From an uncultured Alphaproteobacteria bacterium (GTDB lineage Bacteria > Pseudomonadota > Alphaproteobacteria > Rhizobiales > Beijerinckiaceae), in contig CALKHP010000039.1 of NCBI GenBank assembly GCA_937988775.1, forward strand, positions 1-64,000: a DNA stretch of 64,000 nt, given 5' to 3'. Within the stretch, counting starts at the first letter, position 1. Every line of letters begins with the position of its first letter. The notes under the pieces are model-generated. The model saw nothing but the letters and a program-made list of their open reading frames with translations. It did no database searches and was not told the origin of the DNA. The position numbers and the translations under genes were made by a program. This document shows, in pieces, positions 34,896 to 42,362 of the stretch.

Positions 34896-35390
34896 TCAGC
34901 CGGCTTCGCTCCTTAAGGCTGCGTTCTCGGCACGGATGCGGATCGCCAGCACGAGCGCATTCGCCAGCGAGAAGGCGAGCGCGTAGCCCGGCCAGCCGAG
35001 GCAGAGCGGCAGCACGGCGATCTCGCCGATAACGACGAGATAATTCGGGTGCGACAGGAAACGGTACGGGCCGCGCCTGACCAGCGGCGCGCCGGGCAGG
35101 ATGATGATGCGCGTCGTCCAGCGCCGGCCGAGCGTCAGGAGAACCCAGGCGCGCAATGCCTGGAGCGCCAGGAACACGGCGAGCCAGCCGAGTTGCAGCG
35201 GCTGGTCGCGGGCGAACAGCCACAGCCCGCCAAGCCAGGCCGCATGCAGCGCGACGATCAGCGGATAATGGCCTGGCGCGACCTCACGACCACCGGCCGC
35301 CAGCAACGCCGCCGTGTTGCGGTCAGCCAGCCATAATTCACCGAGCCGCTCGAGCGTGACCAGCACCAGCAGGATGGTGGCCGGCGTCAC
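34896..35390 (-). CDS. Isoprenylcysteine carboxyl methyltransferase (ICMT) family protein
   Basis: A 164-residue membrane methyltransferase with about four helices and the ICMT signature LVRRGPYRFLSHPNYLVVIGEI (a SAM-binding region around 103-124). The GTG start at 35390 overlaps the polyketide synthase stop by four bases (GTGA); an upstream TTG (35414) is less likely. In Bacillus, the pair BpsA-BpsB (type III PKS and YpbQ) makes and O-methylates alkylpyrones, which is a close parallel. The same reaction is inferred here. Confidence 0.85.
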   Translation of the reverse strand: MTPATILLVLVTLERLGELWLADRNTAALLAAGGREVAPGHYPLIVALHAAWLGGLWLFARDQPLQLGWLAVFLALQALRAWVLLTLGRRWTTRIIILPGAPLVRRGPYRFLSHPNYLVVIGEIAVLPLCLGWPGYALAFSLANALVLAIRIRAENAALRSEAG

Positions 35391-36439
35391 GCCGCGCTCT
35401 GGAGCGCCACGCAACTGGCGGTGAAGCCTGGCCCCATCGCGGTCAGCAGCGTGCGGGCCGGCAGGCCGGCCGCGATCAGGCGCTCCAGCACGAACAGCGC
35501 CGTCGGCGCCGACATGTTGCCGTAATCGGCCAGCACCGCGCGCTCGTGATCAAGCGTGCCCTGGCCAAGCGCCAGCGCGCGCTCCAGCGCCTCGATCACC
35601 TTGGCGCCACCCGGATGACAGGCGAAGCGGTCGATATCCTCGAGCATCAGCCCGGATCGCGCGAGGATGCCGGCAATGGCCGGCGCGATATGCGCTTCGG
35701 CAAATGGCGGGATCGCCCGGTCGAAAATCACCCCGAAACCCTGGCGATCGACGCTCCAGCCCATGATGTCGAGCGTGTGGCCCCAAGTGTGCTGGCCGCT
35801 CGCCGCGATGCTGGCAATGCCGGATTGGCCGGCCCTGACCACGCAGGCGGCGGCGCCATCGCCGAACAGCGCCGTCGCGACGATATTGGCCTTGGTCAGT
35901 TGGTCGAGCCGGAAGGACAGCGTGCACAACTCCACCACGACGAGCAGCACGGGGCTGCCCGGGCGTGAACGGGCAAGGCGCGCCGCGAGCGCCAGCCCGG
36001 ACACGCCGCCGGCACAGCCGAGGCCGAACACCGGCACGCGCTCGACATCGGGCCGGAAACCGAGTTCGCCCGCGACCCGCGCTTCAAGGCTGGGCGTGGC
36101 GATGCCGGTCGATGACACGGTAACGATGGTATCGATCTCAGCCGCAGCGAGCCCGGCAGCGCTCAACGCCTTGCCGGCCGCGTCGGTGAACAGCGCGCAG
36201 GCACCGTCGAGATAGGCCGCGTTACGCTCGGGCCAGCCCAGGGCGCCAAGATACCATTCGAGCGGGCGCACGGCATGGCGCCGGCGAATGCCCGAGGTCT
36301 CGAACACCTGCGCCAGCCGGCCGAAACCGCTGAACCGCCCGGCAAAGGCCGAGGTCGCCGCCGCAGCGACGTCGCGCTGCTCCATGACATGCGGCGGGAC
36401 GGCGGTTGCCATCGAGACGAGCTTGACCGGATGCGGCAT
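35387..36439 (-). CDS. Type III polyketide synthase (chalcone/alkylpyrone synthase family)
   Basis: A 350-residue homodimeric thiolase-fold ketosynthase that extends acyl-CoA starters with malonyl-CoA. The catalytic triad is complete: Cys142 in GLGCAGG, His275 in ACHPGG and Asn308 in YGNMS. FGDGAAA near 192-198 is also typical. The ATG at 36439 gives the usual VKLVSMATAVPPH start; a TTG 21 codons upstream is less likely. It is coupled with the ICMT-family methyltransferase. A likely product is an alkylpyrone or alkylresorcinol; it is not established here. Confidence 0.92.
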   Translation of the reverse strand: MPHPVKLVSMATAVPPHVMEQRDVAAAATSAFAGRFSGFGRLAQVFETSGIRRRHAVRPLEWYLGALGWPERNAAYLDGACALFTDAAGKALSAAGLAAAEIDTIVTVSSTGIATPSLEARVAGELGFRPDVERVPVFGLGCAGGVSGLALAARLARSRPGSPVLLVVVELCTLSFRLDQLTKANIVATALFGDGAAACVVRAGQSGIASIAASGQHTWGHTLDIMGWSVDRQGFGVIFDRAIPPFAEAHIAPAIAGILARSGLMLEDIDRFACHPGGAKVIEALERALALGQGTLDHERAVLADYGNMSAPTALFVLERLIAAGLPARTLLTAMGPGFTASCVALQSAA

Positions 36440-36612
36440 CGACGCTTTCGCGGGCGCGGCCCGCGCCGAACCGCCGGCCGGCCGCACCCCTTGAGGGCAC
36501 AATGACGGGCCACGCCACGCGGCCGGCCCATCGCCTCACCACAATAGAGCCGCCGGCCGCATTTGCATCACGCGACGCGAACACATCTCGTTGATGAGCG
36601 CGATGCCGGGCC

Positions 36613-38340
36613 TCAGTGGATATCCGGTTCCTTGACCTTGGCGGTGCCCTCGAGGAAGTCGAAGTCGCAGCCCTCATTGGCCTGCTTGGTATGCTCGGCA
36701 TACATCTTGCCGAAGCCGCGCGGATAATCGCGCTCCGGCGGCGTCCACGCCCTGAGCCGCCGGGTGATTTCCTCATCCGAGAGATGCAGGTGGATCGAGC
36801 GCGCCTCGACATCGACGCTGATCAGGTCGCCGGTCTGCACCGCCGCCAGCGGTCCCTTGATATAGGCTTCCGGCGCGACATGCAGGATGCAGGCGCCATA
36901 GCTGGTGCCGCTCATGCGGGCGTCGGAAATGCGCAGCATGTCGCGCACGCCCTGCTTGAGCAGCTTGCGCGGCAGCGGCAGCATGCCCCATTCCGGCATG
37001 CCGGGGCCGCCGACCGGGCCGGCATTCTTCAGCACCATGATATGGTCCGGCGTGACGTCGAGGTTTTCGTCGTTGACCGCCTTCAGCATGTCCTCGTAGG
37101 TCTCGAAGGCGAGCGCCGGGCCGGTATGCTTTTGCAGACGCGCCTCCGCCGCCGAAGGCTTGATGACGCAGCCGCCGGGCGCCAGGTTGCCGGTCAGCAC
37201 CGCGAGCCCGTTGGCGGTCGAGACCGGCCGCGACAGCGGGCGGATGACCTCCTCGTTATAGACCACGGCCCGGTCGATCGTCGCCTTGAGCGGCTGGCCG
37301 GAAATCGTCATGGCATCGGTATGCAGCAGGCTTTCGAGCTGCTTCATCAGCGCCGGCAGGCCGCCGGCATAGAAAAAATCCTCCATCAGGTATTCGCCCG
37401 ACGGGCGGATATTGGCGATCACCGGCACTTTTCGCGAATAAGCATCGAAATCCGCCATCGACAGTTCCACGCCGGCGCGCCCGGCCATGGCGACGAGATG
37501 GATGATGGCATTGGTCGAACCCGCCATCGCCATATGCAGCACCAGCGCGTTCTCGAACGACTTGCGCGTCAGGATCTTGTTCGGCGTCAGGTCCTCGAAC
37601 ACCATCTCGACGGCGCGCTTGCCGGCCATCGCCGCCATGCGCGGGTGGGCCGCGTCAGCAGCGGGGATGGCGGAGGCGCCCGGCAGCGTCAGCCCGAGAA
37701 TCTCGGCATGGCTCATCATCGTGGCGGCGGTGCCCATCACCATGCAGGTGCCATAGGAGCGCGCGATGCCGCTCTCCATGTCCTGCCACTGTTCTTCGGT
37801 GATGTTGCCGGCTTCCTTCTCGGCCCAGTATTTCCACACGTCGGCGCCCGAGCCGAGCACCTTGCCGGCCCAGTTGCCGCGCAGCATCGGCCCGGCCGGC
37901 ACGAACACGAATGGCAGGCCGGCGCTGCACGCGCCCATCACCAGGGCCGGGGTGGACTTGTCGCAGCCGCCGAGCAGCACCACGCCGTCGACCGGATGCG
38001 AGCGGATCGATTCCTCGGTCTCCATCGCCAGGAAGTTGCGATAGAGCATGGTGGTCGGCTTCTGGTACTGCTCCGACACCGACATCACCGGGATTTCGAC
38101 CGGGAAGCCGCCATTGGCCCACACGGCGCGTTTCACGGCCTCGGCGCGGTTGCGCAGGTGGAGATGGCACGGATTGACCTCCGACCAGGTGTTGATGATG
38201 CCGATTACCGGCTTGCCCATGAACTCTTCATGCGAGAAGCCCATCTGCAATGTGCGTGAGCGGTGCCCGAAGGAGCGCAGGTCCTTGACGCCGAACCAGC
38301 GGTGAGAGCGGAATTCCTCGGGTTTCTTGCGGATTGTCAT
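36613..38340 (-). CDS. IlvD/Edd family sugar-acid dehydratase (L-arabinonate dehydratase-like)
   Basis: A 575-residue iron-sulfur dehydratase. Cluster cysteines are Cys58 (VNPCH), Cys126 (GGCDKS) and Cys199 (YGTCM), at the spacing of L-arabinonate/D-xylonate dehydratases. The C-terminal GTSYGACILHVAPE segment carries the active-site Ser. It converts an aldonate to the 2-keto-3-deoxy acid. The ATG at 38340 follows GAGGAAC. The divergent regulator gene shares the TTGTCAGACAA operator, which places this gene in the sugar-acid regulon. Confidence 0.9.
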   Translation of the reverse strand: MTIRKKPEEFRSHRWFGVKDLRSFGHRSRTLQMGFSHEEFMGKPVIGIINTWSEVNPCHLHLRNRAEAVKRAVWANGGFPVEIPVMSVSEQYQKPTTMLYRNFLAMETEESIRSHPVDGVVLLGGCDKSTPALVMGACSAGLPFVFVPAGPMLRGNWAGKVLGSGADVWKYWAEKEAGNITEEQWQDMESGIARSYGTCMVMGTAATMMSHAEILGLTLPGASAIPAADAAHPRMAAMAGKRAVEMVFEDLTPNKILTRKSFENALVLHMAMAGSTNAIIHLVAMAGRAGVELSMADFDAYSRKVPVIANIRPSGEYLMEDFFYAGGLPALMKQLESLLHTDAMTISGQPLKATIDRAVVYNEEVIRPLSRPVSTANGLAVLTGNLAPGGCVIKPSAAEARLQKHTGPALAFETYEDMLKAVNDENLDVTPDHIMVLKNAGPVGGPGMPEWGMLPLPRKLLKQGVRDMLRISDARMSGTSYGACILHVAPEAYIKGPLAAVQTGDLISVDVEARSIHLHLSDEEITRRLRAWTPPERDYPRGFGKMYAEHTKQANEGCDFDFLEGTAKVKEPDIH

Positions 38341-38397
38341 GGGGTTCCTCGCGGCGCGTCTTGGCAAGTAGTCTCGGCAGGAAGTCTCGGCAAGAAT

Positions 38398-38425
38398 TTG
38401 TCAGACAACTTCCATCCCGTATAAT
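38398..38425 (+). promoter_or_regulatory. Promoter and operator of the GntR-family gene
   Basis: TTGTCA (38398-38403), a 16-base spacer and a perfect TATAAT (38420-38425) form a strong promoter for the regulator gene. The palindrome TTGTCAGACAA (38398-38408) overlaps its -35 box, as expected for autorepression. It also lies upstream of the divergent dehydratase gene. A related site is at 33178-33188. Confidence 0.8.
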
Positions 38426-38476
38426 GCCTGCCGAGGGCCGTTCACAAGAGGCCCGTTCACATGAGGGCATGACGGG

Positions 38477-39208
38477 ATGACGAGCGAACCGCTGATGCCG
38501 GCGGATCCGAGGCCGCAGCGCCGCGAGCGCCTGGCCGACCAGATCTACGGGCATCTGCTCGAATCGATCGTCGGCGGCCGCTACGAAGCCGCCGACCGCC
38601 TGCCGACGGAGAAGCAGCTTGCCGCCTCCTATGACGTGTCGCGTCCGGTGGTGCGCGAGGCGCTGATGCGGCTGCAGGCCGACGGGCTGATCATTTCACG
38701 CCAGGGCGCCGGCACCTTCATCGCCAAGCGGCCGCCGCGCCGCATGATCGAACTCGCCAAGGCGCAGGACATCGCCGATTATCTCAGGGCCATGGAGGTG
38801 CGCGACGCGCTCGAGGGCCAGTCGGCGCGCCTCGCCGCCGAACGTCACAACGCCGAACAGATGAGCGAGATCACACGCGCGCTCGATGCCATGCGCCGCG
38901 CGCTCGACGAGGGCACCGCCACCGCCGAGGTCGATTATGCCTTTCATCGCGCCGTCGCGCTGGCGAGCGGCAACATCGTCATCGTGGAAATCCTCGAGGC
39001 ACTCAACGAGACCATCACCGGCGGCATGCAGGTCGCGCTCGGGCTGACGCGCGAGGGCTCGCGCGAGCGCTCGCAGCGCGTCGTCGACGAGCATGTGCGC
39101 GTGCATGAGGCCATTCTGGCGCGCGAGGCGGCCAGCGCCGAGATCGCCATGCGCTACCATATCGACCAGGCGCGCCGGCGCCTGACAGATCGGAGGCGCG
39201 ACACATGA
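38477..39208 (+). CDS. GntR family regulator with FCD domain (FadR subfamily)
   Basis: A 243-residue repressor with a winged HTH (about 18-85: RLPTEKQLAASYDVSRPVVREALMR within it) and a C-terminal all-helical FCD domain. FCD proteins often bind sugar acids or organic acids through a metal; His and Asp/Asn candidates are present in EVDYAFHRAVA. Gene position and the paired TTGTnnGACAA operators indicate control of the surrounding sugar-acid genes. It is coupled to the hydrolase gene by an ATGA overlap. Confidence 0.92.
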   Translation: MTSEPLMPADPRPQRRERLADQIYGHLLESIVGGRYEAADRLPTEKQLAASYDVSRPVVREALMRLQADGLIISRQGAGTFIAKRPPRRMIELAKAQDIADYLRAMEVRDALEGQSARLAAERHNAEQMSEITRALDAMRRALDEGTATAEVDYAFHRAVALASGNIVIVEILEALNETITGGMQVALGLTREGSRERSQRVVDEHVRVHEAILAREAASAEIAMRYHIDQARRRLTDRRRDT

Positions 39209-40104
39209 GCCACGCTCCCCCCACACCGGAGCTTCCGCCTGCCCGCTCGCTCGATCTGGAGGCTGAATACAACAACCGCGCCCGCGTGCCGGAGCATCCA
39301 GGCCATATCGCGGCCTGGCGCGAGGCCGCCGAAACCTATCGCGCGCAGGCCCGCATGGAGCCCGATATCGCTTATGGCGACAGCGACCGGGCCAAGCTCG
39401 ACCTGTTCCTGCCGGCCGGCGGAGAGGCGCTCGCCTCGGCGATGTTCATCCATGGCGGCTACTGGCAGGCGCTCGACCGCAGCTTCTTCAGCCATGTCGC
39501 GCGCGGCCTCAACGCGCATGGCTTCGCGGTCGCGGTGCCGAGCTACGATCTTTGCCCCGCCGTCACCATCGATACGATCCTGGAGCAGATGCGCCTCGCC
39601 ACGCTGTGGATGGCACGGCGCTTTCGCCGGCCGCTCCTCGTCAGCGGCCATTCGGCCGGCGGGCATCTGGCGGCCTGCCTGCTCGCGACCGACTGGGCGG
39701 AACGCGCCGCCGATCTCGGCTTCGATCCGGTGCCGGCGGCCTATACCGTCTCAGGGCTGTTCGACCTCGCGCCGCTGCGGGAAACCTCGCTCAACAATGC
39801 CTGCCGCATGGATGCCGAGGCCGCCGCACGGCTCAGCCCCATGCTGTGGCCGGCACCGGCCGGCAAGCACCTGCTCGCCGTGGTCGGCGGCCGGGAGGGC
39901 GCCGAATATCACCGCCAGAGCCGCGAGATCGCCGAGCGCTGGCAGGCGGGCGGCACGCGTGCGACCTGGCGCGCCGTGCCCGATGCCGATCATTTCACGG
40001 TCGTGGCGCCGCTCGACAATCCGGCCAGCGTCATGAGCCTGGAACAGCTTGCGCTTGCCCGCGCCAGCGGCGTGCTGTCGCCGGCGAAACGGGCGACACC
40101 CTAA
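39205..40104 (+). CDS. Alpha/beta hydrolase (esterase/arylformamidase-like)
   Basis: A 299-residue alpha/beta hydrolase. The oxyanion-hole HGGYW is at 83-87, the nucleophile elbow GHSAGG (Ser150) at 148-153, and a late His in PDADHFTVV completes the triad. The pattern EYNNRARVPEHPGH near the start resembles kynurenine formamidase-like proteins. Overlap with the regulator gene puts it in the sugar-acid regulon, so a lactone or sugar ester substrate is possible. Confident as a hydrolase, not in the substrate. Confidence 0.88.
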   Translation: MSHAPPTPELPPARSLDLEAEYNNRARVPEHPGHIAAWREAAETYRAQARMEPDIAYGDSDRAKLDLFLPAGGEALASAMFIHGGYWQALDRSFFSHVARGLNAHGFAVAVPSYDLCPAVTIDTILEQMRLATLWMARRFRRPLLVSGHSAGGHLAACLLATDWAERAADLGFDPVPAAYTVSGLFDLAPLRETSLNNACRMDAEAAARLSPMLWPAPAGKHLLAVVGGREGAEYHRQSREIAERWQAGGTRATWRAVPDADHFTVVAPLDNPASVMSLEQLALARASGVLSPAKRATP

Positions 40105-40116
40105 GCAGCCTCGTCA

Positions 40117-40190
40117 CCTCATCCTGAGCCTGTCGGAGGATGCTGAGTCGGGCGCCTTCTCGACCATCCTTCGACAGGCTCAGGATGAGG
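40117..40190. repeat. Palindromic intergenic repeat, copy 2
   Basis: 25-base arms (40117-40141 and 40166-40190) are inverted copies with one mismatch (24 of 25). The core CTCATCCTGAGCCTGTCG is identical to the arm of copy 1 at 13867-13943. It lies in the 229-base gap before livH. It probably belongs to a dispersed REP-like family. Confidence 0.85.
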
Positions 40191-40333
40191 ACGCTATTGA
40201 GGACGAGCTCGGCTTAAAGATGACGGCGATGCCGGATCGATCGGCCAGCCGGGCGCGGATGCTGCGGCAATCGTCCTTGCCCAAACCGCCATTCCGTAGC
40301 AATTAGCGAAAGAATCAAGGTTTCCCGCCCCGC

Positions 40334-41257
40334 ATGTCCACCGCCCTGCTCGCCGTACAGACGCTCAATGGCCTGCAACTCGGCCTTCTGCTGTTTCTGG
40401 TCGCGGCCGGGCTGACGCTGGTGTTCGGCGTCATGGACCTGATCAACCTCGCCCATGGCGTGCAATACATGCTCGGCGCCTATTTCGCCGTGGTCGGCTA
40501 TCGGCTGACCGGCAATTTCCTGTTCGCCATCCTGATCGCGCTGGCGCTGGCCATGGCGCTCGGACTGGTGCTGGAATTCCTCGTCTACCGCCATCTCTAC
40601 GGCCGCTCGCATCTCGATCAGGTGCTGGCGACCTTCGGCGTCATCCTGTTCCTCGACGAGGCGGTCAAGGCGATCTTCGGCGCGGCGCCGCTGGCGCTCC
40701 CCGGTCCCGAATGGCTCTCCGGTTCGATCCCGCTGATGCCGGGCCTGCTCTATCCGGTCTATCGCATCGCGCTGATCGTCGCCGGCCTCGCGGTTGCCGG
40801 CCTGCTCTACGTCCTGGTCAACCACACCCGCATCGGCATGCTGATCCGGGCCGGGGCCTCCAACCCCGCCATGGTTTCGGCGCTCGGCGTCGATATCCGC
40901 CGCCTGTTCATGGTGGTGTTCGCCTTTGGCGGCATGCTGGCCGGTTTCGCCGGCGCGATGGCGGCACCGATCCTCGCCGTCGAGCCGACAATGGGCGACA
41001 ACCTGCTCATCCTCGCCTTCGTCGTCATCGTCATCGGCGGCATCGGCTCGGTGCGCGGCGCCTTCATCGCCGCGCTGCTGATCGGGCTGATCGATACGCT
41101 CGGCCGCTCCTTCGCCACCGACCTGCTCAAGCTCGTGTTCGCGCCGGCTGCCGCCAACCAGATCGGCCCGGCCTTGTCCTCGATGCTGATCTACCTCCTG
41201 ATGGCGCTGACCCTGTTCATCCGCCCGGCCGGGCTGTTCCCGGCACACCGCCAGTGA
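40334..41257 (+). CDS. livH: Branched-chain amino acid ABC transporter permease (LivH type)
   Basis: A 307-residue membrane permease with about eight helices and the LivH signature AAGLTLVFGVMDLINLAHG (about 26-44) and GRSHLDQVLATFGVILFLDE. The ABC-contacting loop is near 185-195. It overlaps livM by four bases (GTGA). No ATPase (LivG/LivF) or substrate-binding protein (LivK) gene is next to it, so the transporter is incomplete here. Substrate could be amino acids, urea or other small compounds. Confidence 0.92.
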   Translation: MSTALLAVQTLNGLQLGLLLFLVAAGLTLVFGVMDLINLAHGVQYMLGAYFAVVGYRLTGNFLFAILIALALAMALGLVLEFLVYRHLYGRSHLDQVLATFGVILFLDEAVKAIFGAAPLALPGPEWLSGSIPLMPGLLYPVYRIALIVAGLAVAGLLYVLVNHTRIGMLIRAGASNPAMVSALGVDIRRLFMVVFAFGGMLAGFAGAMAAPILAVEPTMGDNLLILAFVVIVIGGIGSVRGAFIAALLIGLIDTLGRSFATDLLKLVFAPAAANQIGPALSSMLIYLLMALTLFIRPAGLFPAHRQ

Positions 41258-42255
41258 ACGCCCCACCACGCAGCGCCGCCGGCAGCCTCTGGCTGCCGCT
41301 GGTCTTGCTCGCCCTGTTCGCGGCCGTCCCCCTGCTCGGCCTTGCCGGCTCGCCGGGCTATGTGCTGTCGCTCGCCTCGCGCGTGATGATCTTCGCGCTC
41401 GCCGCTTTGGCGCTCGACCTGATCCTCGGCTATGGCGCCATCGTCTCCTTCGGGCATGCCGCCTTCATCGGCATCGGCGCCTATGCGGCCGGCATCGCCG
41501 ACGCGCACGGTTTCGGCGATGCTGCCATCGCCCTGCCGGCGGCGCTCGCGGCCAGCGCCCTGTTCGCGCTGGCGACAGGCGCCGTCTCGCTGCGCACGCG
41601 CGGCGTCTACCTGATCATGATCACGCTCGCCTTCGGGCAGATGGCATATTTCGTCGCCACCTCGCTCAAGGATTACGGCGGCGACGACGGCCTGACGCTG
41701 AATACCCGCAGCACGGTGCTCGGCTCCGGCCTGCTCGAAAGCGATCTCGCCTTCCACTACGTCACGCTCGCCATCCTCGCCGCCTTCTATCTGTTCTGCC
41801 GTGTCATCGTCATGTCGCGCTTCGGCCGCGTGCTCGCCGGCATCCGCGAGAATCCCGAGCGCATGCGCGCCATCGGCTACGATCCCTACCCCTACCAGCT
41901 CACCGCCTATGTCATCGCCGGCATGATCGCCGGCGTCGCCGGCTTCCTGCTCGCCAACCAGGCCGAGTTCGTCAGCCCGTCCTATATGAGCTGGCAGCGC
42001 TCGGGCGAGTTGATCATGATGGTGGTGCTCGGCGGCGCCGGCAGCCTGCACGGCGCCATCATCGGCGCCGCCGTCTATCTGCTGTCGCAGGAATATCTCG
42101 CGCAGGTCACCGAACACTGGAAGCTCATCTTCGGTCCGCTGCTCATCCTCGCCGTGCTGTTCGCCAATGGCGGGCTGACCGGTCTGCTGGCTTCCCTGAG
42201 GCCCGGCAAGCCCGATCCATCAAAATCGAAAACACAAACGATCAGCGATAGTTAA
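41254..42255 (+). CDS. livM: Branched-chain amino acid ABC transporter permease (LivM type)
   Basis: A 333-residue permease with about nine helices. The LivM signature LDLILGYGAIVSFGHAAFIGIGAYAAG lies at about 49-75, and RENPERMRAIGYDP gives the ATPase-contacting loop. The GTG start at 41254 overlaps the livH stop. The open frame extends further upstream inside livH, but only this start gives the family N-terminus. The gene after it is a ThDP enzyme rather than livG. Confidence 0.92.
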   Translation: MNAPPRSAAGSLWLPLVLLALFAAVPLLGLAGSPGYVLSLASRVMIFALAALALDLILGYGAIVSFGHAAFIGIGAYAAGIADAHGFGDAAIALPAALAASALFALATGAVSLRTRGVYLIMITLAFGQMAYFVATSLKDYGGDDGLTLNTRSTVLGSGLLESDLAFHYVTLAILAAFYLFCRVIVMSRFGRVLAGIRENPERMRAIGYDPYPYQLTAYVIAGMIAGVAGFLLANQAEFVSPSYMSWQRSGELIMMVVLGGAGSLHGAIIGAAVYLLSQEYLAQVTEHWKLIFGPLLILAVLFANGGLTGLLASLRPGKPDPSKSKTQTISDS

Positions 42256-42362
42256 GTTACACGGCCTTATTGCCGCGCCCGGCGCTTCGGCGCTTGACCG
42301 CCAGTCCCGGAACACGTCAACTCCCGGTCGATCCGATGGTGGGAAAGGAAAATCGCGTGGGC

